Shown one piece after another: positions 32,682-40,811 of a stretch of DNA of 42,788 bases (the first letter of the stretch is position 1; each line of letters opens with the position of its first letter). The stretch is from an uncultured Muribaculaceae bacterium. Lineage in GTDB: Bacteria > Bacteroidota > Bacteroidia > Bacteroidales > Muribaculaceae. The stretch spans positions 1 through 42,788 of the forward strand of contig CAJOFH010000022.1 in assembly GCA_905233845.1 (NCBI GenBank). The letters run 5' to 3'. The translations under genes and the position numbers were made by a program. Under the pieces are notes generated by a model, which was not told the DNA's origin, did not search any database, and saw nothing but the letters and a program-made list of their open reading frames with translations.

Positions 32682-34430
32682 ATGAATGACGAGAAATTGA
32701 TACAAGAGTTGACGCTCAAAGCCCAGCAATGGCTTGGCGAAGGCTATGACGAAGAAACAAAAGCTCAAATCAAGGCCATGATAGAGGCCGAGGACAAGAC
32801 CGAACTCATTGAGTCGTTCTACAAGGACTTGGAGTTTGGTACAGGTGGCCTGCGTGGCATTATGGGACCTGGAAGCAACCGCATGAACATCTACACTGTG
32901 GGTGCAGCTACTCAAGGACTTGCCAACTACATCAATGAGGCTTTTAAAGACCTGCCTGAGCGTAAGGTTATAGTTGGTCACGACGTTCGCAATAACAGCC
33001 GTCTGTTTGCTGAGACTGTTGCCAACATCTTTAGTGCCAACGGCATCAAGGTTTACCTCTTTGAGGGACCACGTCCTACGCCTGAGGTTTCTTATGGCAT
33101 TCGTCTGCTTGGCTGCCAGAGTGGTGTGAATATTACTGCTTCGCACAATCCCAAGGAGTATAACGGTTACAAAGCTTACTGGGACGATGGTGCTCAGGTG
33201 GTTTCACCACATGATGTCAACATCATCAACTACGTGAACAAAATCAAAGACGTGAGCGAAATCAAGTTTGAAGACAATCCCGACTTGATTGAGATTATTG
33301 GTAAGGATATCGACGAGAAATATCTTGAGGATATCCACACTCTGTCGCTTAGTCCCGAGGTAGATGCACGTCACAGTGACCTGAAGATAGTCTATACACC
33401 AATCCACGGCGTTGGTCGTTACATCATCCCACAGTCTATTGAGCGCTGGGGTTTCAAGAACATCATCCATGTGCCTGAGCAAGATGTGATGAGCGGGGAT
33501 TTCCCAACCGTTGAGTCGCCCAACCCCGAGAATGCTCCTACCATGCAGATGGCGATTGACAAAGCCACCGAGACTCAAGCCGATATCGCTCTTGCAAGTG
33601 ACCCTGACGCCGACCGCATCAGCGTGGTGTTCAAGAACAACAAGGGCGTTTATGAGCTTGTGAACGGCAATCAAATCCAAATTATCTTCCATTACTACCT
33701 GCTCACTCGTAACCGTGAGCTTGGAAATCTCAAGGGCGACGAGTACATCGTTAAGACAATCGTTACAAGTGAGACAATCAAGCGCATGGCCGACAAGCTT
33801 GGCGTGAAGATGTTTGATTGCTATACCGGTTTCAAGTGGATTGCAACTGTGATGCGTGAGATGGAAGGCAAAGGACGTTATCTAGGCGGTGGCGAAGAGA
33901 GCTACGGATTCTTACCAGAGACATTCGCTCGCGACAAAGATGCCGTGTCGTCTATTCCTCTCATGTGTGAAATTGCTGCATGGGCAAAGGAAAAAGGCAT
34001 GACTATGAACGAGATGCTTATCGACCTGTATCTCAACTATGGTTACTCTAAGGAGCGTGGAATCTCGGTTGTACGTAAGGGCAAGAGTGGTGCCGAGGAG
34101 ATTGTGGCAATGATGAAGAACTTCCGCGAGAATCCTCAGAAGGAAATTGCTGGCTCACCAGTAGTTACTATCAAGGATTACCAAAGCCTTGAGGAACTCG
34201 ACGTGAAGACTGGCAAAATCACGAAACTTGATATGCCAGCAACAAGTAATGTGCTGCAGTACTACACCGAGGATGGCACCAAGGTTTCTATTCGTCCTTC
34301 GGGCACTGAGCCTAAAATTAAGTTCTACATCGAGGTTCACGACAAGCTTGAGAGTGCCGAGGACTACGATGCCAAGAACGAATGGGCCGATGCTAAAATC
34401 GACACCATCTGCCACGACCTGGGCATTTGA
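32682..34430 (+). CDS. Phospho-sugar mutase (phosphoglucomutase/phosphomannomutase)
   Basis: A 582-residue cytoplasmic alpha-D-phosphohexomutase interconverting hexose 1- and 6-phosphates. The active serine is in NITASHNPKEYNGYK, Mg binding is at ASDPDADRI, the sugar loop is GGEESYGF, and the phosphate loop is RPSGTEPKIKFY. GGLRGIMGPGSNRMN is the N-terminal motif. Length and motifs are those of the longer PGM2-type enzymes common in Bacteroidota. Substrate preference (glucose versus mannose or pentose) cannot be read from sequence. Confidence 0.93.
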   Translation: MNDEKLIQELTLKAQQWLGEGYDEETKAQIKAMIEAEDKTELIESFYKDLEFGTGGLRGIMGPGSNRMNIYTVGAATQGLANYINEAFKDLPERKVIVGHDVRNNSRLFAETVANIFSANGIKVYLFEGPRPTPEVSYGIRLLGCQSGVNITASHNPKEYNGYKAYWDDGAQVVSPHDVNIINYVNKIKDVSEIKFEDNPDLIEIIGKDIDEKYLEDIHTLSLSPEVDARHSDLKIVYTPIHGVGRYIIPQSIERWGFKNIIHVPEQDVMSGDFPTVESPNPENAPTMQMAIDKATETQADIALASDPDADRISVVFKNNKGVYELVNGNQIQIIFHYYLLTRNRELGNLKGDEYIVKTIVTSETIKRMADKLGVKMFDCYTGFKWIATVMREMEGKGRYLGGGEESYGFLPETFARDKDAVSSIPLMCEIAAWAKEKGMTMNEMLIDLYLNYGYSKERGISVVRKGKSGAEEIVAMMKNFRENPQKEIAGSPVVTIKDYQSLEELDVKTGKITKLDMPATSNVLQYYTEDGTKVSIRPSGTEPKIKFYIEVHDKLESAEDYDAKNEWADAKIDTICHDLGI

Positions 34431-34442
34431 TGCCGTTGCTTT

Positions 34443-34478
34443 AATTAGTGATTAGGGCGCTTTCCCTAATCACTAATT
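34443..34478 (+). terminator. Hairpin terminator after the phosphohexomutase gene
   Basis: Fifteen bases (34443-34457) pair perfectly with 34464-34478 around a six-base loop. No T run follows, but the stem begins 13 bases after the stop codon. Confidence 0.7.
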
Positions 34479-34517
34479 CTTATTCAAAAACACATTTAAC
34501 AATTATCATAAATAATC

Positions 34518-34850
34518 ATGGCAAATAAAAGACAATTGAAAAAAGCCATCCAATACGCATGTGGTGAGATGGCAGGTGAATGTTATTTCGCTCAAAACAC
34601 CTTTGAACACACCAATCCTGAAGAATGGGAGGACATCATCCTTGACATCGCAATGCTTCAGGTTCAGGGCATCAAGCGTGTCTCGGTAGACTTTGACAAA
34701 GTTCCTAAGGACTTTGAAAACCGCAAGGAGTACAACAAAGCTCGTCGAACCTATTTCAAAGCTGTGGAGAAAGCGCTTGGCAATTTCATGAAAGAAGAGA
34801 GCGAGAAGATTGTTGGCCAGATGAACGCACTCGCCAAAACAAAAGGTTGA
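34518..34850 (+). CDS. Conserved hypothetical protein, 110 residues
   Basis: A small cytoplasmic helical protein (MANKRQLKKAIQYACGEMA). It has no signal peptide, membrane segment or catalytic motif, and I do not recognise a named domain. Such proteins are common in Bacteroidales. It is flanked by the mutase terminator and the acyltransferase gene, 41 bases downstream. Confidence 0.7.
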   Translation: MANKRQLKKAIQYACGEMAGECYFAQNTFEHTNPEEWEDIILDIAMLQVQGIKRVSVDFDKVPKDFENRKEYNKARRTYFKAVEKALGNFMKEESEKIVGQMNALAKTKG

Positions 34851-34891
34851 TAAATAGTTCTGAAGAATAACTATATTCAAATAACTGAATT

Positions 34892-35494
34892 TTGAGAAAA
34901 CTGTTGAGTCGCATCATGAAGAATCATGGGTGGAAGTTCATCGTGAACATTCCACCCGTGAACAAGTGCGTCATTTGTGCTGCCCCTCACACTAGCAATT
35001 GGGACTTCATCATGGGCGAGTTGGCTAGTCGCTCAGTCGGAATGAAAGCTAAGTTCTTGATGAAAGACACCTGGTTTTTCTTTCCGCTGAAGTATGTCCT
35101 CCGTGCTCTGGGGGGCATACCAGTATCTCGTAATCATCGCACCAATGTCACTGGTGGAGTGATTGACAGTTTCAATCGTCGCGACAAACTTGCCGTTGCG
35201 GTGACGCCCGAGGGCACTCGCAGTCGCAATCCGCATTGGCACAAAGGCTTCCTATATATATCAAAAGAAGCTGGCGTGCCAATCGTACTTGGTTATTTTA
35301 ACTATGAGAAGAAGATAGTGTGCCTCGACCGCTTATTTGAACCAACTGATGACGTTGAAGCCGACATGCTCTCAATCAAACAATATTACGACAGCGTGGA
35401 CTGTAAAGCAAAATACCCTAAGAATTTTACTACTGGATTAGAAAAACAACAACTAGTGTCCGGTAAAGATGAGATAGCTGCTCCTCTAAGTTAG
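34892..35494 (+). CDS. PlsC-like lysophospholipid acyltransferase, C-terminus altered by an inserted element
   Basis: A 200-residue acyltransferase of the 1-acylglycerol-3-phosphate type. The HX4D motif is APHTSNWD and the second block is TPEGTRSR. It has no signal peptide and probably acts at the inner membrane. A TTG at 34892 gives MRKLLSRIMKNHGWKF, whose length before GWKF agrees with the family as I know it; ATG 34916 is the alternative. The final residues (LVSGKDEIAAPLS) are encoded by the left end of the 35454-35792 element, so the original stop was replaced. The catalytic core is intact. Confidence 0.83.
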   Translation: MRKLLSRIMKNHGWKFIVNIPPVNKCVICAAPHTSNWDFIMGELASRSVGMKAKFLMKDTWFFFPLKYVLRALGGIPVSRNHRTNVTGGVIDSFNRRDKLAVAVTPEGTRSRNPHWHKGFLYISKEAGVPIVLGYFNYEKKIVCLDRLFEPTDDVEADMLSIKQYYDSVDCKAKYPKNFTTGLEKQQLVSGKDEIAAPLS

Positions 35495-35792
35495 AGGAGC
35501 TGTCACGAACCACGAAGTGCTCGGGGAAATTGCAAAACATGTGTTGAGCATAGCTCAGCGTGTGGTGCCGAAGACATTGCAACTTTACCCAACATTGTGA
35601 CTGTGGAGTATGTCAAATATATTGATGAACAACAACTTGCTCTGTCATACTCCCCCCGTCCCCCTCTATTCTTAGAGGGGGAGCTATCCAAAACACCGAC
35701 ATCTAAAACCAAGCCCTTATAATAGTTAAATGTCATTCTAAGCTTATTGTCAATCTATTACATGGCTTTTTACAGATTTTTAGCGGACACTA
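35454..35792. mobile_element. Remnant or miniature element with terminal inverted repeats
   Basis: TAGTGTCCGGTAAAGAT (35454-35470) and the complement of 35776-35792 (TAGTGTCCGCTAAAAAT) match at 15 of 17 bases, as in terminal inverted repeats of insertion sequences. The 339-base interior has no intact transposase. It contains two palindromes, GCTCCTCTAA/TTAGAGGAGC (35480-35500) and CCCCCTCTA/TAGAGGGGG (about 35653-35674). No clear target-site duplication is visible. This accounts for the gene-free stretch 35495-35814. Confidence 0.5.
35480..35500. repeat. Perfect palindrome at the acyltransferase stop codon
   Basis: GCTCCTCTAA and TTAGAGGAGC are exact complements around one base. The acyltransferase stop TAG (35492-35494) is inside it. 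It may act as a terminator in the transcript. Confidence 0.55.
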
Positions 35793-35814
35793 TTAAAAAA
35801 ACAACAATAATATT

Positions 35815-36609
35815 ATGATATCAAGAAATCTGCGAGTAGCGCTTATTGAGGACAATGTCGCTTGGGGCGACAAGTATGCTAACATGGAACAGTTGGGGCG
35901 CAATATCAAGAATGTGAGTGAGGACACCGACTTGATAGTCTTACCCGAGCTTTTTACAACTGGCTTTGTGGTTGATGATAGTGCTCGAGAGCTTGCTGAG
36001 CGCAACACTGGCGAGACTATCAAGTACCTGAAAGACTTGTCTCATTATTACAATGTAGCGATTGCTGGCAGTTTTCTTGCAAGCACTGCCAGTCAACTCT
36101 ATAACCGTGCGTTTTTCCTTGAACCCAACGATGAAGAGGTCTTTTATGACAAGCGGCATCTATTCACCATGTCGGGAGAGCAAAATGTATACAATCAAGG
36201 AGTCACTAACGCACCAATAATCCGATACCGTGGCATGAACATCAAGCTCATTGTATGCTACGACCTCAGGTTCCCTGTTTTTTGCCGCAATGTCAACAAT
36301 AGTTATGATGTGCTGCTGGTCGTGGCAAATTGGCCCAAAGTGCGACTCAACGCTTGGAAGACATTGTTGCTGGCACGCGCCATTGAGAACGAGTGCTACG
36401 TGTGTGGAGTGAACCGATGCGGAACTGATCCCAATGGGTTGGAATATGCCTTTGGAGGGTCTTTGATTATTGACTACAAAGGGAAAATAATAGGCGAACG
36501 AGGAACTTCGCCAGTGATTGAGGCCGACCTGTCGCCTGGCGACCTCGCACGATTCCGAGAGAAATTCCCTGCTTGGCGCGACGCCGACAACTTTACATTA
36601 AGACTATAA
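35815..36609 (+). CDS. Nitrilase-superfamily amidase (omega-amidase/YafV type)
   Basis: A 264-residue cytoplasmic carbon-nitrogen hydrolase. The catalytic triad is Glu45 (LPELFTTGF), Lys113 (YDKRHLF) and Cys148 (VCYDLRFPVF). YDLRFPV after the cysteine, and the short length, point to the omega-amidase (YafV/Nit2) subgroup that hydrolyses alpha-ketoglutaramate-type compounds in glutamine and methionine salvage. The assignment to that substrate is by family only. The stop codon TAA overlaps the following ATG (TAATG), so the regulator gene downstream may be translationally coupled. Confidence 0.88.
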   Translation: MISRNLRVALIEDNVAWGDKYANMEQLGRNIKNVSEDTDLIVLPELFTTGFVVDDSARELAERNTGETIKYLKDLSHYYNVAIAGSFLASTASQLYNRAFFLEPNDEEVFYDKRHLFTMSGEQNVYNQGVTNAPIIRYRGMNIKLIVCYDLRFPVFCRNVNNSYDVLLVVANWPKVRLNAWKTLLLARAIENECYVCGVNRCGTDPNGLEYAFGGSLIIDYKGKIIGERGTSPVIEADLSPGDLARFREKFPAWRDADNFTLRL

Positions 36610-38255
36610 TGAGGCGGTTGTTCTACATATCATTCATCTTTCTGCTCATCTCAATCGTGATGAGCTGCGGCCGCAGTGTGGATAAGCGACTAGAACACGC
36701 TGACACGCTTATGTGGACTAATCCTGACAGTTCACTTGCAATCCTTGAAGCAATCAACCGTGATTCACTTCAAGACGATGAGAGCTTTGCTTATTACGCT
36801 TTGCTGCTCACACAAGCCCAGTTCCGTGTGGACTACGCCATACCCTCCGACTCATTAATTAATATAGCTATTAATCATTTCTGTGACAATAATAATCGTG
36901 AGCACTACACTCGCTCTTTATTATATAAAGGTGCTTATTATGAAGTACATAATAACCCTGTAGAGGCCATCAAGTGGTACAAAAAAGCTGAAGGTAACGC
37001 CGATGCTGCTGACTATCGAAATTTGGCGCAAATAAATTTACGTTTGGGCAATTTGTATTATAACAACTTTGCTAGCAACAACTTAGACCTTGAAAAAAAT
37101 AAAGAGGCATTACGCTACTATGAGAAGATTGACGACAAGAAAATGATTTTAGTATCTTTGCTAAATACTGCCAATAGCTTGAGAGCAACAGATAGCAAAA
37201 GCGCAAAAGATTTTTATAATCGTGCAGAATTATTGGCACAAGAATTAACTGATTCCAATCATTTATATTTGGTCTATATTAATCATTCTGTTTTATGCCA
37301 AAAAGACTCTCTTTTTAATGAGGCAAAAGATTATAGTATAAAAGCATGGGATATTGCAGGAAGATTTAAAGAGAATAGTGATTACTATATTTTAGGTGAT
37401 ATTTATGCGAGATTAGGATGCCTTGACTCAGCAGAGTATTACTTGAAGCTCCCTGTTGTAAATGAAAATACAGCTTATGATAATGTTGTACGTTATAAAT
37501 GTATGATGGATATTGAGCTGTCAAAGAATAATTTAGCAGAATATAATAGACTGAATAAACTATACGAGCATATTGTAGATTCTTTAGAGCATAATAAAAA
37601 TAAATATTTACTTTTGAAAGAAGAATCAAGGTTTGATAAATCAGATTCTTTAAATAAGAAAGCAAAAATCTCAATATTAAAGAATTGGGTTACATGGACA
37701 GCAGCAGCATTGTGTACTATCTTTATTATTTTTACAGTATTATATTTTGTTAAAAAACACAATACTAAGAAGTTGATTGAGGAATTAAGAAACGAGCACA
37801 TCTCAAAGTATAATTCTTTAAGAGAAGATATTGATAAACTTGATAATGGTTTCAGTAGTTTGATGCAATCTCAAATAGATGTTTTCGAAGAAATAATGGC
37901 ATCTGGATATAGTCCAAACAAGGATCCATCTGATTATAAGATTACACACAAAATAAAAGCTATTGATGATTCAAATATTGATTTCTGGAATGGACTTAGA
38001 AGCTACATAAATCATAGTTATGATGGATTAATAGATAAGATAAAAAATGATTATTCAATTCTGACTGAGTCAGACATTAATTTCATTGGACTTATATGTT
38101 GTGAATTCTCAGATGCAGCTATTGCCGTGTGTCTAGGACTTAGAAACTCAAGCTCTGTCAGAAGTCGTCGCAGAAAGATTAGAGATAAGATGAAAATAAA
38201 TGGATTACTAGACGTTTATTTGAAAAAAATGATGATAAAGAATCCAACGGATTGA
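36609..38255 (+). CDS. TPR lipoprotein-type regulator with membrane segment and C-terminal HTH
   Basis: A 548-residue protein. The N-terminus is a lipoprotein signal (FIFLLISIVMSCGRS, Cys21). TPR units cover about residues 30-330. A transmembrane helix lies at ~361-382 (WTAAALCTIFIIFTVLYFV), followed by a short coiled-coil. A C-terminal HTH-like segment is near ~485-530 (LTESDINFIGLICCEFSDAAIAVCLGL, then SSSVRSRRRKIRDKM). This layout, outside TPR sensor and inside DNA-binding domain, is used by membrane regulators of Bacteroidales. The likely targets are the exported genes downstream, which is inference. ATG 36609 is preferred over 36573 because the signal peptide begins there. Base composition turns markedly AT-rich after about 37040. 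Confidence 0.8.
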   Translation: MRRLFYISFIFLLISIVMSCGRSVDKRLEHADTLMWTNPDSSLAILEAINRDSLQDDESFAYYALLLTQAQFRVDYAIPSDSLINIAINHFCDNNNREHYTRSLLYKGAYYEVHNNPVEAIKWYKKAEGNADAADYRNLAQINLRLGNLYYNNFASNNLDLEKNKEALRYYEKIDDKKMILVSLLNTANSLRATDSKSAKDFYNRAELLAQELTDSNHLYLVYINHSVLCQKDSLFNEAKDYSIKAWDIAGRFKENSDYYILGDIYARLGCLDSAEYYLKLPVVNENTAYDNVVRYKCMMDIELSKNNLAEYNRLNKLYEHIVDSLEHNKNKYLLLKEESRFDKSDSLNKKAKISILKNWVTWTAAALCTIFIIFTVLYFVKKHNTKKLIEELRNEHISKYNSLREDIDKLDNGFSSLMQSQIDVFEEIMASGYSPNKDPSDYKITHKIKAIDDSNIDFWNGLRSYINHSYDGLIDKIKNDYSILTESDINFIGLICCEFSDAAIAVCLGLRNSSSVRSRRRKIRDKMKINGLLDVYLKKMMIKNPTD

Positions 38256-38337
38256 TTGAAATGATAGAAATCTTAGTCTCTTGTGAAGACGATTAATACA
38301 GATTGTTGTCTTTAGGATGCATGAAACAAAATTATGC

Positions 38338-38370
38338 GCGTTTTAGCTATTAGGGCTGAGACGCTTTTTT
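38338..38370 (+). terminator. Intrinsic terminator after the TPR regulator
   Basis: GCGTTTTAGC (38338-38347) pairs with GCTGAGACGC (38355-38364, two G-T pairs) around a seven-base loop and is followed by six T residues (38365-38370). Confidence 0.75.
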
Positions 38371-38626
38371 ATTGGTAATTACATATGATGTAATAGTTAT
38401 CGATGTGCTCTAATAACGGAAAAGGAGTGAAGGAACCCCGTTCGCTTATCAGCCCATTCGTTTCTTACATCATTTGGCTTCAGTTTTTCAGGTTTATATT
38501 TAGAAATAACTTATCAAAAAACATAGTTTTGGTGGTATAAATATGCAAAATACCATCGGGCACGCTGTGCCTTGAAATATGACCTAATTATCAGCGAATT
38601 ACAATGTACTAGGCACGGGCTGGATT
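38371..38626. other. Gene-free stretch between the regulator and the DUF3244 gene
   Basis: No credible gene is seen here. A small palindrome GGCACGCTGTGCC sits around 38557-38569, and the related sequence AGGCACGGGC occurs at about 38611. The stretch may carry operator sites for the regulator, but none can be identified. Confidence 0.4.
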
Positions 38627-38658
38627 TTTGGAGTATTCATTTTGCAGATGTAATTTTG
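38627..38658 (+). promoter_or_regulatory. Promoter for the DUF3244/beta-helix/CotH group
   Basis: TTTG (38627-38630), exactly 20 bases, then TAATTTTG (38651-38658) match the Bacteroidota consensus. The transcript would start near 38665, 28 bases before ATG 38693. Confidence 0.75.
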
Positions 38659-38692
38659 CAACGAAATTATTAACAAAAAAACATAAAGAATC

Positions 38693-39053
38693 ATGAAATT
38701 AAAAAATTATCTTTTGCTATTGCTTTTTATAGCATTCTCACAATTGTTGTATTCAAATGATATTGTTATTCACCACAGTGGTGGAACTGGCAATAATCAA
38801 ATCTACATTGAAAATCCTCAAGTGACCTACGATGAGGAACTGAATGAACTCTATGTCTATTTTGGTTCTTCTGGGACAATCGACTTGGAAGTGTGATGAC
38901 GGCACAGGCACACCTTATTATTATGTATATGGTGAGTACTATGTTGCATGCGAAACCGCCACTTACTCTAACCTCCCCTCCGGCTATTACACCATCACAA
39001 TCCACAGCATCTACGGTGTTACCTATTATGGAAACTTCACAGTATCCTATTGA
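38693..39053 (+). pseudogene. DUF3244-like secreted protein, frameshifted
   Basis: Frame 1 begins with a signal peptide (LLLLLFIAFSQLLYS) and mature sequence NDIVIHHSGGTGNNQ and reaches TIDLEV before stopping at TGA 38894-38896. The next frame then continues with DDGTGTPYYYVYGEYYVACE and YYTITIHSIYGVTYYGNFTVSY, the rest of a DUF3244-type beta domain. Removing one base in GTGTGATG (about 38891-38895) would join EV to DDG without loss. A single-base insertion is the likeliest cause, either real or a sequencing error. DUF3244 proteins are small exported Bacteroidales proteins of unknown function. Confidence 0.75.
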
Positions 39054-39105
39054 TATTGGAATACTAAATAATCAATTAATTTATTAAATTAAAAAAGTAT
39101 TTATT

Positions 39106-40776
39106 ATGAGTAAAATTTATGTCAACGGATCCCAAACAGGACAAACGTTTAGCCCAAACTTCAATCTAAACAGTCTTCTGTCTAACACTGTCGTTCAACG
39201 CTCCAACGATGATGTTGTGAAAGTACAGCTAACAGAACCAGGTGTATATTATATTACTAAAACTATATGTTTTTGTTGCAATCTAATAATTGAAGGATGT
39301 GAGGGAGCTATAATTGAAGTTAAATTTTCAACTGCAAATGATTATAGTGATGATTCTTTTTTGGAATTCATGAACATTTATCAAGGCGTACATCATCGTC
39401 GCAATATTGTGATTAAGAATATTGAGTTTAAGATAAATAACTCGCATTTTTGGAGTTCTTCATATCCAAGTTTCTACTTTTTGAAGTTTTATGCCTCAGG
39501 GTCAGTGCACATTGATAATGTGAAAATGAGACTCGATGGCCATCCAATTACCAATTTTGACTTCCGTGAATGCTGGAATGTTGTAATCGAGAATTACTTG
39601 CTCGAAAACTATCATGAAAATGTTCAAGAAACGAACTTGGGCGGAGTTATTTGGTTTAGTGGAAACGTAAAGAATGTAAAAATTGTCAACAACATTCTAA
39701 AAAAAGCGGGAAACGATGAGTTGTTGGCGTTTTTCGGTCATTATCTTGATGACACAAATGTTGTTGTCCCAGACGATGAGAAACCACCACTTTACCTTTG
39801 TAAAAAGGATAATATAATTGTGAAAAACAATATTATTGTTTACAAACGTCCTGTAACGACAGGCACCGATTACTCCAATGACTGTCTTGTTGTTTTATGC
39901 GACCGTGACACAATCAACCCAAGTTCCCAAGGAACAAAACAATACTTGTTTGAGAACATCATTTTCGAAAGCAACAATTTCATCATTAACGATCATTGCA
40001 GGAGTATCTTCAACACCAAATTTGAAGAACAAACCATATTGCGTAATGTTTGTTACCAAAACAACAATATTGAAGTCGGTGATTTTAATGTCAACGGTGG
40101 ATATGTTTCTGTGTTTAGTCTGAATAACAAATTCCCAGGGATTGACACAATCTATGAGATTTCGGGTAACACACTTTACAATAAAGCGGAAATTAAAAAT
40201 TTTGCTAATGTTGAAGATCAAAACAATCTGCCAGCTCTTTTCTTCTTAATTCAAAATGGTGGAAAAGTCTCTGTAAAGGGCAATATCACAAGGATTTCTG
40301 AAGATACTAAGTTTAAGAAAATACGTTTCTTATGGAACAACTACTTCACTAACAAGACAATAATAGAGAACAATGATTTGGAAGGTCTCTTTATTCTTGG
40401 TTCCTTGGATTGCGCTCCTAATTATAGTCTCACTTGTGATTTACTTATAAAGGATAATATTATAAAGGGAGACACGAGGATTTACTGTTACAACTTAACA
40501 GACATGGCACTCACATTTGATGGCAATCACATTGAAAGCTACCACGATGTGATAGCCCTACAAGATGGAGCTGGCAGCATCTTCAACTATATTAATAATC
40601 ACGTGGTTGTTCATGAGCCAATTTCTTCTTTCTATTATTCTTCAAATAGTCACAATATAGACTCTTGTTGTGTCGCTAACAATGTTTTTGAGAATCTGCC
40701 CAGCAATGCCATGAACATCTTTAACAATAATGTGACCAGTACAGTTCAAGTTGTACAAAACAACATCCAGCTATAA
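39106..40776 (+). CDS. Parallel beta-helix-like protein without a visible signal peptide
   Basis: A 556-residue protein rich in Asn, Ile and Val with repeating short strands such as NIVIKNIEFKINN, NVKIVNNILKKAGN and DNIIVKNNIIVY. This is the pattern of right-handed parallel beta-helices (pectate lyase, phage tailspike). No catalytic residues can be assigned. The N-terminus MSKIYVNGSQTGQTFS has no hydrophobic signal, which is odd since its neighbours are exported. CFCCN near residue 56 is an unusual cysteine cluster. It lies 52 bases after the DUF3244 pseudogene and 35 before the CotH gene, so the three likely form one transcript. Confidence 0.75.
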   Translation: MSKIYVNGSQTGQTFSPNFNLNSLLSNTVVQRSNDDVVKVQLTEPGVYYITKTICFCCNLIIEGCEGAIIEVKFSTANDYSDDSFLEFMNIYQGVHHRRNIVIKNIEFKINNSHFWSSSYPSFYFLKFYASGSVHIDNVKMRLDGHPITNFDFRECWNVVIENYLLENYHENVQETNLGGVIWFSGNVKNVKIVNNILKKAGNDELLAFFGHYLDDTNVVVPDDEKPPLYLCKKDNIIVKNNIIVYKRPVTTGTDYSNDCLVVLCDRDTINPSSQGTKQYLFENIIFESNNFIINDHCRSIFNTKFEEQTILRNVCYQNNNIEVGDFNVNGGYVSVFSLNNKFPGIDTIYEISGNTLYNKAEIKNFANVEDQNNLPALFFLIQNGGKVSVKGNITRISEDTKFKKIRFLWNNYFTNKTIIENNDLEGLFILGSLDCAPNYSLTCDLLIKDNIIKGDTRIYCYNLTDMALTFDGNHIESYHDVIALQDGAGSIFNYINNHVVVHEPISSFYYSSNSHNIDSCCVANNVFENLPSNAMNIFNNNVTSTVQVVQNNIQL

Positions 40777-40811
40777 CAAAGTGTAATTCTTGAATTTTTT
40801 GTCAACAGCAC

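Noticed and set aside
35503-35736. Minus-strand frame inside the inverted-repeat element as a possible transposase
   Set aside because: Only about 77 codons long, with palindrome-derived sequence and no DDE or other transposase motif.
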